Assembly: GCF_024679095.1 (NCBI RefSeq)
Contig: NW_026111743.1
Location: 1,136,001-1,200,000, forward strand
DNA: 64,000 bases
Reading direction: 5' to 3'
Origin: Eriocheir sinensis
Lineage: Eukaryota > Arthropoda > Malacostraca > Decapoda > Varunidae
The position numbers and the translations under genes were made by a program. Below, piece after piece: positions 42,090-61,553 of the stretch (its first letter is position 1; each line of letters starts with the position of its first letter). The notes under the pieces are model-generated. The model had not been told where the DNA came from and did not search any database. It saw only the letters and a list, made by a program, of their open reading frames with translations.

Positions 42090-42984
42090 TATATATATTT
42101 CTAAGGAAATCTACGTTGATTTATAAGTATTCGTATATAGATTTTGAAAGAAATTGACACTGTTTTATGTGTATTTTGCATATTTTTACAATACAAATTT
42201 ACCTTATTGTATATGCATTTTGTATATTAATTTTAACACAAATTGAAAATTGTTATGTGTATTTTTGTATATGTATTTTTATAAAAATATGCTGTATTTT
42301 ATGGGTATTTTGCATATTTATTTTCATTCAAATTTATATTATTTTATTTATATTCTGTTTATTATTTTTTAAACAATTTTACATTATTCTATGTGAGTTT
42401 TGTATATCTATTTTTATACATATTTACATTATTTAATATATATATTTTGTATATATATTTAATGCAATTGTACGTTATTTTATATGTATTTGTTTATATT
42501 TTTTATATATTTTATATTACATAAGTTAATGTGTATTTTGTATATGTATTTCAATTAAAATTTGCCTAATTTTATGTGTAGTTTGCATATCTATTTTCAA
42601 AAAAATTATATCATTTTTTGTGTATTTTTGTATATATTTTTATACAAATTTTAGCTATTTTATTTGTATTTTCTATATATATTTTCCTACAAATATACAT
42701 TGTTTTATTGGAATTTTGTTTATTCATTTTGATACGAATTTACATTATTTTATGTGTTTTTTAAATATATATTTTTCTACGTGTTACATTATTTTATGTG
42801 TATTTTTTATATATATTTTCAAAAAAATTTACATTATTTTATTTTGTGTATTCGTATATGTTTTGATACAAATTTATATTATTTTATGTTTATTTAGCAA
42901 ATCTATTTCAATAAAAATTTATCTTATTGTATGTGTATTTTGTATATTTATTTCAATACAAATTTAATTATTTTTGTGTATTTT

Positions 42985-42986
<2 letters not shown>

Positions 42987-43079
<93 letters not shown>
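42987..43079. repeat. (TA)n microsatellite, ~93 bp
   Basis: A pure TA run expanding the TTTTTGTATATATATTTTT core before TTTTTTAAATGAGTAG. Confidence 0.97.
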
Positions 43080-43082
<3 letters not shown>

Positions 43083-43220
43083 TTTTAAATGAGTAGTTTT
43101 ATGGGTATTTTACATCTTTGTTTTCATTTTTACATCACTTTATTGATATTCTGTACATTTTTATTGATACAATTTTATATTATTCTAGGTGTATTTTGAA
43201 TATATTTTCCTTACATATTT

Positions 43221-43314
43221 ACATTATTTTATGTGTATTTTGTATATATATATATTTTTCTACGTATTTACATTATTTTATGTGTATTTTGTATATATAT
43301 TTTTCTACGTATTT
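43221..43314 (+). repeat. Adjacent identical monomers (local amplification)
   Basis: 43221-43269 and 43270-43314 are the same monomer variant (with TTTTTCTACGTATTT), the first having four extra TA bases. The next monomer starts the same way. Elsewhere this variant occurs singly (for example ~31.2 kb), so it has been duplicated here one monomer at a time. Confidence 0.8.
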
Positions 43315-44767
43315 ACATTATTTTATGTGTATTTTGTATATATATTTTCATAAAAAATTACGTTATTTTATTGTGTGTATTCGTATATATTTTGATACAA
43401 ATTTTATACAAATTCATGTTATTTTATGTGTATTTTTATATATATTTTCATACAAATTTATTTTATTTTATGTGTATTTTTACATATATTTCATTACAAA
43501 TTTACTTTATTTTATGTATTTTTTTATATTTATTTCATTTAATTTTAAATTATTTTAAGTGTATATTTGTATTTGTATTTAGGTTATTTTATATGTTTTT
43601 TCTATATATATTTTCATCCAAAATTACATTATGTTATTGGTATTTTCTTAATTTAATTCGATACGAATTTAAATTATTTCATAGGTATTTTGCATACATA
43701 TTTTTTTACTCATTTACATTACCTAATGTGTGTTTTGTATATATATTTTTATGCAAATTTACGTTATTTTATGTGCATTTTTGTACATATATTTTTATAG
43801 AAATTTGCATTATTTTATGTGTATTTTGTATATGTTTTCTCACACAAATTTACATTATTTTATTGGTATTTTGTTTATTTATTTTGATACGAATAACATG
43901 ATTATATGTGTTTTTTGTACATATTTTTTTATACGTATTTACATTATTTAATGTGTATATTGCTCATATATATTTTTTTTAATTTTACGTTATTATATGT
44001 GTATTTGTATAAATATTTTGATACAAATTTACATTATTTTATGTATTTTGTATAAATATTTCAATTTAAATTTAGCTTACATTTTTATAAAATATATATA
44101 CAAAATACACATGTAATAATGTAAAATTGTATCAAAATAAATACACAGAATGTCAATAAAATAATGTAAATTTGTAAGAAAATAAAGATGCAAAATATAT
44201 ATAAAATAAAGCATATTTTTTATAAAAACACATACAAAAATACACATAGAATAATTAAATTTGTATTAAAATTAAAATACAAAATGAACAAACAATATGG
44301 TAAATTTGTATTGAATTAGATATGCAAAACACACATAAAACAAGGTAAACTTATTTCAAAATATATATACGAATACACATAAAAAAACGTAATTTTCTAT
44401 AATAATATATAAAAAATACATCCAAAAATACACAAAAATAATTAAAATTTGTATGAAAATAAATATACAAAATACACATAAGATTAGGTAAATTTGTATT
44501 GAAATACATATACAAATTACAAATAAAATAATGTAAATTTGAATGAAAATATATAAACAAATATACTTTAAATAACGTAAATTTGTATAAAATATATATA
44601 CAAAATACACATTAAATAATGCAAATAAAAATGAAAGAAATATATACAAAACACAAATAGAATAGGGTAAAATCGTATCAAAATAAATACACAGAATATT
44701 AATAAAATAATGAAAAATTGTATGAAAATAAAGATGGAAAGTACCCATAAAATAACGCATTATTTAG

Positions 44768-44891
<124 letters not shown>

Positions 44892-45322
44892 AAAATACAT
44901 ATAAAATATTTAAATTTGTATTAAAATAAATACACAAAATGCACATTCATTAAGGTAAATTTGTATTGAAATAGATATGCAAAATACATATAAAACTATG
45001 TAAATTTGTTTAAAAATATATATACGAATACACAAAATAACGTAGATTTCTATAAAAATATATATACAAAATACACATTTAAATTTGTATGAAAATTTTT
45101 TTACAAATACTCATAAAATAACATGAATTTGTATAAAATTTGTATCAAAATATATACGAATACACACAAGAAAATAACGTAAATTTTTATGAAAATGTAT
45201 ATACAAAATACACATAAAAGAATTTAAAAACGTAGAAAAGTATATATACAAAACACACATAAAATAATGTAAATTCGTATAAAAATAAATAGACAAAATT
45301 CCTTTAAAAGAATGTATATATG

Positions 45323-45434
<112 letters not shown>

Positions 45435-45684
45435 AAATACAAATAAAATAACTAAAATTTGTATTAAATATATACAAAAATACACAAAAATAAGTTAAAT
45501 TAGTTTGAAAATAGATATGCAAAATACACATAAAATTAGGGAAATTTGTTTTGAAATACATTTACAAAATACACATGAAATAATGTAAATTTGTGTGAAA
45601 ATATATAAAGAAATACACATAAAATAACGTAAATTTGGATAAAATATATATACAAAATAAACATTAAATAATGTAAATATGTAT

Positions 45685-45788
<104 letters not shown>

Positions 45789-47750
45789 GAATAATGTTAA
45801 CTCGTATTAAAATAAATAAACAGAATATCAATAAAATAATGTAAATGTAATAAAAATAAATATACAAAAATACACATAAAATAATTAAATTTGTATTAAA
45901 ATAAATATAAAAAATGCACTTACAATAAAGTAAATTTATATTAAAATAGATATGCAAAATACACATAAATAATGTAAATTTGTATCTAAAGATGTATCTA
46001 AAGTAAATTTCTATGAAAATATGCATACAAAATACATATATAATGATGTAAATAAGTATAAAAATATATATACCAAATACCCCTAAAATAGTGTAAATTC
46101 GTATCAAAATAAATAAACAAAATTCCGATAAAAGATTGCATATTTGTTGGAAAATAAATATACAAAATACACATAACATAGCGAAAATTTGTATTAAAAT
46201 ATATACAAAAAAAAAAATTCCATTTGTATGAAAATAGATATACAAAATACACATATTATTAGTTAAACTTGTATTTAAATACATGTACAAAATACACATA
46301 AAATAATGTAAATTTGTATGAAATGAAAAAAAATACGTAAAATAACGTACATTTGTATAAAATATATATACAAAATACACATAGAATAATGTAAAATCGT
46401 ATCAAAACAAATACACAGAGTATCAATAAAATAATGTAAATTTATATGAAAATAAAGATGCAAAATACCCATAAAATAAAGCATCTTTTTATAAAATTAC
46501 ATATACAAAAATACACATAGAATAATTAAATTAAAGGAAAATTTGTATTGAAAAAATATGCAAAATACACATTAAGCAGTGTAAATTTGTTTCAAAATAT
46601 ATATACGAACACACATAAAATAACGTAGATTTCTATAGAAATATATATACAAAATACACATGAAATGATGTAAATACGTATAAAAATATATATACACATT
46701 ATATAATGTAAATTCGCGTCAAAATAAATCAACAAAATATCGATAAAAGAATGTGTATTTGTATGAAAATAGATATACAAAATACACATAAAATAACCTA
46801 AATTTGTATAAAAATATATACAAAAATACATAAAAATAATTTAAACTTGTATGAAAATAAATATACAAAATACACATAAAATTAGGTAAATTTGTGTTGA
46901 AATACGTATACAAAATACACATAAAATAATGTAAATTTGAATGAAAATACATAAACAAATACACTTAAAATAATGTAAATTTGTATAAAATATATATACA
47001 AAATACAAACTGAATAATGTAAATATGTATAAAAAAAAATAGAGAGAAAACACAAATAGAATATTGTAAAATCGTATCAAAATAAATACACAGAATATTA
47101 ATAAAATAATGTATATTTGTATGAAAATTAAGAAGAAAAATACCCATAAAATAACGCATTTTCTTATAAAAATATATCAAAATACACATAAAAAATTTAA
47201 ATTTGTAATAAAATAATTATACAAAATACACATACACTAATTTAAATTTGTATTGAAATAGATATGCAAAATATATATAAAACAATGTAAATTTGTTTCA
47301 AAATATATACACGAATACACATAAAATAACGTAGATTTCTATGAAAATATATATAGAAAATACACATAAAATGAAGTAAATACGTATCAAAATAAATAAA
47401 CAAAATACCAATAAAAGAATGTGTATTTGTATAAATATAAATATAAAAAAACGCATAAAATAACGTAAATTTATATAATACAATATACAAAAATACACAG
47501 AAATAATTAAATTTGTAAGGAAATAGATATATAAAATACACACAAAATAAGCTAAATTTGAATTGAAATATATATACAAAATACATAAAATAAAGCAAAT
47601 TTGTATAAAAATATTTATACAAATACACATATAATAACGTAAATTTGTATAAAAATATATGAACAAAATACACATTAAATAATGTAAATACGTATAAAAA
47701 AAATATGTACACAATACACATATAATCATGTAATTTGTATCAAAATAAAT

Positions 47751-50084
<2,334 letters not shown>

Positions 50085-50956
50085 TAAATTTGAATATAAA
50101 TAGATATGCAAAATATATATAAAACAATGTAAATTTGTTTCAAAATATATATACGAATACACATAAAATAACGTAGATTTCTATAAAAATATATACAAAA
50201 TACACATAAAATGAAGTAAATACGTATAAAAAAAATTAATACAAAATACACATAAAATAATGTAAAATCGTATCAAAATAAATAAAAATACTCATAAAAG
50301 AATGTGTATTTGTATAAATATAAATATACAAAATTCACATAAAATATCGTAAATTTGTATAAAACTAAATACAAAAATACACAGAAGTAATTAAATTTGT
50401 ATGAAAATAGATATACAAAATTCAGCTAAAATAAGCTAAATTTGAATTGAAATGTACATACAAAATATATAAAATAATGTAAATTTTTATCAAAATATTT
50501 ATACAAATACATACAACAACGTAGATTTGTTTAAAAATATATAAACAAAATACACATTAAGTAATGTAAATACGTATAAAAAATATGTACAAAATACACA
50601 TATAATCATGTAATTCGTATCAAAATAAATAAACAAAATAGCAATAAAATAATGTAAATTTGTATGAGAAAACATATACAAATAACGCAAATTTCTAAAA
50701 AAATATATGTACAAAAATGCACATAAAATAAAGTAAATTTGCATAAAAATATATATACAAAATACATATGAAATTATGTAAATACGTATAAAAATATATA
50801 TACAAAAAACAAATAGAATAATGTAAAATCGTATCAAAATAAATACACCGAATATTAATAAAATAATGTAAATTTGTATGAAAATAAAGATGCAAAATTC
50901 CCATAAAATAGCGCATTTCTTATAAAAATATATATACCATAATACACAAAATATTT
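50085..50956 (-). repeat. 45-bp satellite block, A-rich orientation
   Basis: A-rich array up to the left flank of the fold-back element. At ~50,684 ACATATACAAATAACGC is a deletion variant of the site into which the LINE inserted at 25.26 kb. Confidence 0.91.
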
Positions 50957-50962
50957 AAATTT
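50957..50962. repeat. Left AAATTT target-site duplication
   Basis: AAATTT immediately before the left arm; the same six bases follow the right arm. Removing the element and one copy gives ATATTTAAATTTGTATT, the ordinary satellite sequence seen near 15.5 kb. Confidence 0.75.
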
Positions 50963-51165
50963 AGGTTAAGATTCGTTTTAGGTCCGTGCCAGTATCTCAT
51001 GACCTACCTTATGAAACATCAGTATCTCTTCATATATCTTTTCTACAAACCTTCAACAGTCATGGAAACGCTTTGAAAATCCAATTCAAGGACTTTTTTT
51101 TACTCTTGAAAATAAGGGATAATGTTGACGAAAGCGCGTCGCCTCCTCTGGTGCTGGCCGCGGCG
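50963..51165 (+). repeat. Left inverted-repeat arm of fold-back element
   Basis: Its outer 60 bp differs from the partner at roughly ten positions, while the middle (CTACAAACCTTCAACAGTCA and onward) is identical to the partner for about 60 bp. Divergence is uneven, which suggests partial conversion between arms. Confidence 0.88.
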
Positions 51166-51329
51166 GGTGTTGCGAGAAATACCTCCTCGTTGAAATAAGT
51201 CACATATACATGAGGGGGGGTCGAGGGGGGCGCAGCTCCCCCTTTAATAGGTCGTAAAGTTCGGTTGGAGTAGTTTAAATATTCTCCCCGACCCTAAGCC
51301 TTCTGCTAGCTATTTTGCGGCTGCAGCGT

Positions 51330-51531
51330 CGCCGCGGCCAGCAGAGGAGGCGACGCGCTTTCGTAAACATTATCCCCTATTTTCAGGAGCAAAAAAAAAA
51401 GTCCTGGAATTGGATTTTCAAAGCGTTTCCATGACTGTTGAAGGTTTGTAGAAAAGATATATGAAGAGATAGTGATGTTTCATAAAGTAGATTATGAGAT
51501 ACTGGCACGGACCTAATACGAATCCTTACCT
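51330..51531 (-). repeat. Right inverted-repeat arm of fold-back element
   Basis: Reverse complement of the left arm, starting at CGCCGCGGCC in the centre and ending in CTTACCT. It has CTGCTGGCC where the left arm has CTGGTGCTGGCC, a 3-bp indel near the inner end. Confidence 0.88.
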
Positions 51532-51537
51532 AAATTT
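51532..51537. repeat. Right AAATTT target-site duplication
   Basis: Partner of 50957-50962; satellite continues as GTATTTAAATAAATATAC. Confidence 0.75.
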
Positions 51538-52558
51538 GTATTTAAATAAATATACAAAATGCACATACAATAAGGTAAATTTATATTGAAAGAGATTTGC
51601 AAAAATACATATAAAACAATATAAATTTGTTTCAAAATATATATACGAATACAAATAAAATAACGTAGATTTCTATAAAAATATATATACAAAATACACA
51701 TAAAATTAAGTAAATACGTATAAAAAAATGTATACAAAATACACATAAAATAATGTAAATTCGAATTAAAATAAATAAACAAAATACCAATAAAAGAATG
51801 TGTATTTGGATAAATATAAATATACAAAATACGCATACAAAATAAACATAAAATAAGGTAGATTTGTAATAAAATATATGTACAAAATACACATAAAATA
51901 ACGTAAATTTATATGAAAATATATATACAAATACACATAAAATACCATGAATTTGTATAAAAATATATATTCAAAATAAATATTAAATAATGTAAATCCG
52001 TATAAAAATATATATACAAAGTACATTTAAAATAATGTAAATTCGTATCAATATAAATCAACAAAACACCAATAAAATGATATATATTTGAATGAAAATA
52101 AATTTACAAAATACACATAACATAACTAAAATTTATATTAAAATATATACAAAAATACATAAAAATAATTTGAGTTTGTATGAAAATAGATATACAAAAT
52201 ACACATAAAACTAGGTAAATTTCTTTAGAAATGTATATACAAAATACCCATAAAATATTGCAAATTTGTGTCAAAATATATAAACAAATACACATAAAAT
52301 AACGTAAATTTGTATGAAAAATATATACAAAATGCACATAGAATAATGTCAATTCATATCAAAATGAATGAGCAGAATATTAATAAAATAATGTAAATTT
52401 GTATGAAAATAAAGATGCAAAATACCCATAAAATAAAGCATATGTTTATAAAAATACTGATACAAAAATACACATCGAATAATTAAATTTGTATTAAAAT
52501 TAATATACAAAATGCGTATATAATAAGGTAAATTTGTATTGAAAAAATATGCAACATA
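51538..52558 (-). repeat. 45-bp satellite block, A-rich orientation
   Basis: Continues the array interrupted by the fold-back element. About 51.57-52.23 kb is paralogous to 16.08-16.74 kb. It ends at ATGCAACATACACGTTTACTC, an inverted copy of the 17.71/27.41-kb switch. Confidence 0.92.
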
Positions 52559-57185
<4,627 letters not shown>

Positions 57186-58016
57186 TCATCGCCTCTTCGG
57201 TGGGTCCAGAGGGTGTACAGGAGCGATAGGACAGGATGCAGAAATAAGATTGTGATCGGAGGAGCCCAACGGAGAGAACAGTTTGACAAAATAAGCAGGT
57301 GGGCTTGAGGTAAGGAAGAGGTCTAGAATGTTGGGCCGATCTCCAAGACGGTCGGGAATACGTGTAGGGTGCTGGACCAACTGCTCTAGGTCGTTGAGGA
57401 TAGCAAAGTTGTAGGCTTGTTCACCAGGATGGTCAGTGAAAGAGAATGAAAGCCAAAGCTGGTGGTGAACATTGAAATCTCCTAGGATGGAGATTTCAGC
57501 GAAGGGAGAGTGGGTCAAGGTGTGCTCCACTTTAGAATTCAAATAGTCAAAGAATTTTACATAGTTGGTAGATTTAGGTGAGAGATAAACAGCACAGATG
57601 TATTTAGTAATAGAATGACAATGAAGTCTTAGCCAGATGGTGGAAAATTCAGAAGAGTCAAGGTTGTGGGCACGAGAGCAAGTGATGTCGTTGCGCACGT
57701 AGGCGCAACATCCAGCTTTGGATTGAAATTTAGGATAGAGATAGTAGGAGGGAACAGAGTAGAGATTGCTGTCAGTAGCCTCAGTAACCTGTGTTTCGGT
57801 AAGGAAGAGAAGGTGAGGTTTAGAGGAGGAGAGATGATGTTCCACAGAATGAAAATTAGAGCGAAGACCGCGAATGTTGCAGAAATTGAGAAGAAAAAGG
57901 TTCGAGGAGTTATCAAGACACCTCTCGGGTCGGCAGCCAGAAGGGGAGTCCTCCCTGGGGGAATTTGTGGTCCCCCCCCCAGGCGGGGACTCCGAGGCTT
58001 GGTGTATGTGCGCCAT
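57186..58016 (-). CDS. LINE endonuclease (EEP/APE-like) domain, 276 codons
   Basis: An endonuclease of the exonuclease-endonuclease-phosphatase fold, which nicks target DNA to start reverse transcription. The expected metal-binding and catalytic residues are present: Asn in CNIRG (residue 47), Glu in LTETQ (74), GDFN (179-182), Asp in ILDLF (232) and SDHN (253-256). The first ~40 residues are Pro/Ser/Gly-rich and look like an N-terminal extension. The Met at 58016 (in CAAAATGGCGCAC on the minus strand) is the first in frame. A TGA at 57188-57186 ends the ORF where the family normally continues into the linker without a stop, so this copy is probably a pseudogene. The domain itself is intact. 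Confidence 0.88.
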   Translation of the reverse strand: MAHIHQASESPPGGGTTNSPREDSPSGCRPERCLDNSSNLFLLNFCNIRGLRSNFHSVEHHLSSSKPHLLFLTETQVTEATDSNLYSVPSYYLYPKFQSKAGCCAYVRNDITCSRAHNLDSSEFSTIWLRLHCHSITKYICAVYLSPKSTNYVKFFDYLNSKVEHTLTHSPFAEISILGDFNVHHQLWLSFSFTDHPGEQAYNFAILNDLEQLVQHPTRIPDRLGDRPNILDLFLTSSPPAYFVKLFSPLGSSDHNLISASCPIAPVHPLDPPKRR

Positions 58017-58268
58017 TTTGAAATTTTAATTTTGGGAAAAGGTGTATATGTTGTGTGAATGTAGTGTGGTGTGGATAAAGAGAGGATCTGTCTTTAGAGA
58101 GCATGCTGAACTACTCTCCGGTATTAGTGAGACAATAGGGAAACGGTTAGTGAGGACATGGGAAGGGTCTTTGGAGGGCTTCAGCTCCCTTCTCACCTCC
58201 CATATATACCTCACCGGGAGTGGCTTGCGCCCGTTCGGTAGGTGTCTTCCTACCTACTCCTACTTTAA
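58017..58268 (-). other. LINE 5' untranslated region
   Basis: About 250 bp of mixed composition upstream of the endonuclease Met, unlike the surrounding satellite. It contains a 6-bp-stem hairpin (GGTAGG/CCTACC, 58237-58254) close to the outer end. LINEs of this type often carry an internal promoter here, but I see no recognisable core element. Short ORFs (for example 58026-58214 minus) have no family resemblance. Confidence 0.65.
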
Positions 58269-58659
58269 ATGATGATTTAAATTATTTTATGTGTATTTTT
58301 TTCATACATTTTCATAAAAATTTACGTTATTTTCTTATGTGTATTCGTATATATTTTGATACAAATTTTATACAAATTCATGCTATTTTATGTGTATTTG
58401 TATAAATATTTTCATACAAATTTAGATGTGCATTTTGTATACATTTTTTTATACGTATTTACTTAATTTTATGTGTATTTTTTATATATATTTTTATAGA
58501 AATCTACGTTATTTTGATGATTCGTATATATATTTTTAAACAAATTTACATAGTTTTATATGTATTTTGCATATCTATTTCAATACAAATTTACCTTAAT
58601 GAATTTGCATTTTGTATATTTATTTTAATACAAATTTAAATATTTTATGTGTATTTTGG

Positions 58660-58900
<241 letters not shown>

Positions 58901-59583
58901 CCATCTATATTTTCATACAATTTTACATTATTTTATTAATATTCTGTGTATTTATTTTGATACGATTTTACCCTATTCTATTTGTGTTTTGTATATATTT
59001 TTTTCATTCATATTTGCATTATTTAATGTGTATTTTGTATATATATTTTATACAAATTAACGTTATTTAAAGTTTATTTGTTTATATATTTTCATTCAAA
59101 TTTACATTATTTTATGTGTATTTTGTATATGTATTTCAATACAAATTTACCTAATTTTATGTGTATTTTGTATATCTATTTTCATACAAATTTAAATTAT
59201 TTTTGTGTATTTTTGTATGTATTTCTTATATATATTTTTATTGAAAATTACGTTTTTTTATGTGTATTCGTATAAATATTTTGAAATAAATTTACCTTGT
59301 TTTATGTGTGTTTTGCATATCTATTTGAAAACAAATTTACCATATTGTTTGTTCATTTTGTATGTGTATTTTGTATATGTTTTCTCATACAAATTTACGT
59401 TATATTATTGGTATTTTGTTTATTTATTTTGATACGAGTTACATGATTATATGTGTATTTTGTACATATTTTTTTTATACCTATTTACATTTTTTAATGT
59501 GTATTTTGTTTATGTGTTTTTATACAAACTTACGTTATTATATGTGTATTTGTATAAATATTTTGATACAAATTTACATTATT

Positions 59584-59829
<246 letters not shown>

Positions 59830-61553
59830 ATTTTGTATATCTATTTTCATACAAATTTAACTACTTTTGTGTATTTTTGTATATAGTTTTATATAAATTT
59901 ACGTTATTTTATGTGTATTTTGTATATTTATTTTTATATAAATCAACTTTTTTTATTGGTATTTTGTTTATTTATTTTGATACGAGTTTACATTATTTTA
60001 TGTGTATTTTGTATACATTTTTTTATACGTATTTACTTCATTTTATGTGTATTTTGTAAATATATTTTTATAGAAATCTACGTTATTTTATGTGTATTCG
60101 TATATATATTTTGAAACAAATTTTACATTGTTTTATATGTATTTTGCATATCTATTTCAATATAAATTTACCTTATTGTATGTGCATTTTGTATATTTAT
60201 TTTAATACAAATTTAAATTTTTTATATGTATTTTGGTATATATATTTTTATAAAAAAATGCGTTATTTTATGGGTATTTTGCTCCTTTATTTTCATACAA
60301 ATTTACTTTATTTTATTAATATTTTGTGTATTTATTTTGATACGATTTTACATTATTCTATTTGGGTTTTGTATATATTTTTTTATACATATTTACATTA
60401 CTTAAATGTGTATTTTCTATATATATTTTATACAAATTTACGTTATTTTAAGTGTATTTGTTTATGTATTTTCATTCAAATTTACATTATTTTATGTGTA
60501 TTTTGTAAATGTATTTCAACAAAAATTTACCTTATTTTATGTGTATTTTGGATATTTATTTGCAAATATATTTAAATTATTTTTGTGTATTTTTGTATAT
60601 AGTTTTATACAAATTTACGTTATTTCATGTGTATTTTGTATATCTATTTTCATACAAATACACATTCTTTTATTGATATTTTATTTATTTATTTTGACAC
60701 GATTTTAAATTATTTAATGTCTTTTTTGTATATATATTTTTATACGTATTTACAGCATCTCAAGTGTATTTTGTATATATATTTCTATAGAAATCTGCGT
60801 TATTTTATGTGTATTCGTATATATATTTTGAAACAAATTTACATTGTTTTATGTGTATTTTGCATATTTTTTTAATAAAAATTTACCTTATTGTATGTGC
60901 ATTTTGTATATTAATTTTACTACAAATTTAAATATTGAATGAGTATTTATGTATATGTATTTTTATAAAAATATGCTTTATTTTATGGGTATTTTGCATC
61001 TTTATTTTCATACAAATTTACATTTTTTTTATGGAAATTTTGTATTTTTTTTTAAGATTTTACATTATTCTATGTGTATTTTGTATATATATTTAATACA
61101 AATGTACGTTATTTTAAGGGTATTTTTTTTCATTTCATTCAAATTTTCATTATTTTATGTGTATTTTGTACATGTATTTAAAGATAAATTTAACTAATTA
61201 TATGTGTATTTTGCATATCAATTTTCATAAAAATTGAAATTATTTTTGTTTGTTTTTTGTATATATTTTTATACAAATTTTCGTTATTTTATGTGTATTT
61301 TGTATATTTATTTTCCTACAAATATACGTTCTTTTATCGGAATTTTGTTTGTTTATTTTGATACGAATTTACATTATTTTAGGTGTTTTTGGTATATATA
61401 TTTTTATACTATTTACATCATTTTACATGTATTTTGTATGTATATTTGCATAGAAATTTACTCTATTTTATGTGTATTCGTACATATATTTTGATACAAA
61501 TTTACATTATTGATGTGTATTTTGCACACGTATTTCAATACAAATTTAATTAA

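Larger units (their letters stand above)
50963..51531. mobile_element. Fold-back / long-TIR non-autonomous DNA transposon, 569 bp
   Basis: A symmetrical insertion with a left arm at 50963-51165 and a right arm at 51330-51531 that are reverse complements over ~203 bp with scattered mismatches and small indels. A 164-bp centre lies between them. The ends read AGGTTAAGATTCG and, inverted, AGGTAAGGATTCG. The arms include the G+C-rich GAAAGCGCGTCGCCTCCTCT, present in both. Flanking AAATTT repeats look like a 6-bp target-site duplication. No transposase ORF is present, so it would depend on an enzyme in trans. Few superfamilies make 6-bp duplications, and I do not assign one. The 70-codon ORF at 50986-51198 crosses the arm and is not a gene. 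It is the only island not lying beside a (TA)n tract. Confidence 0.85.

Noticed and set aside
50986..51198. 70-codon ORF in the fold-back element
   Set aside because: It spans an inverted-repeat arm with no recognisable domain and is not mirrored as coding in the other arm.
57666..58058. 130-codon plus-strand ORF
   Set aside because: It is antisense to the LINE endonuclease, which has the full set of family motifs on the other strand.
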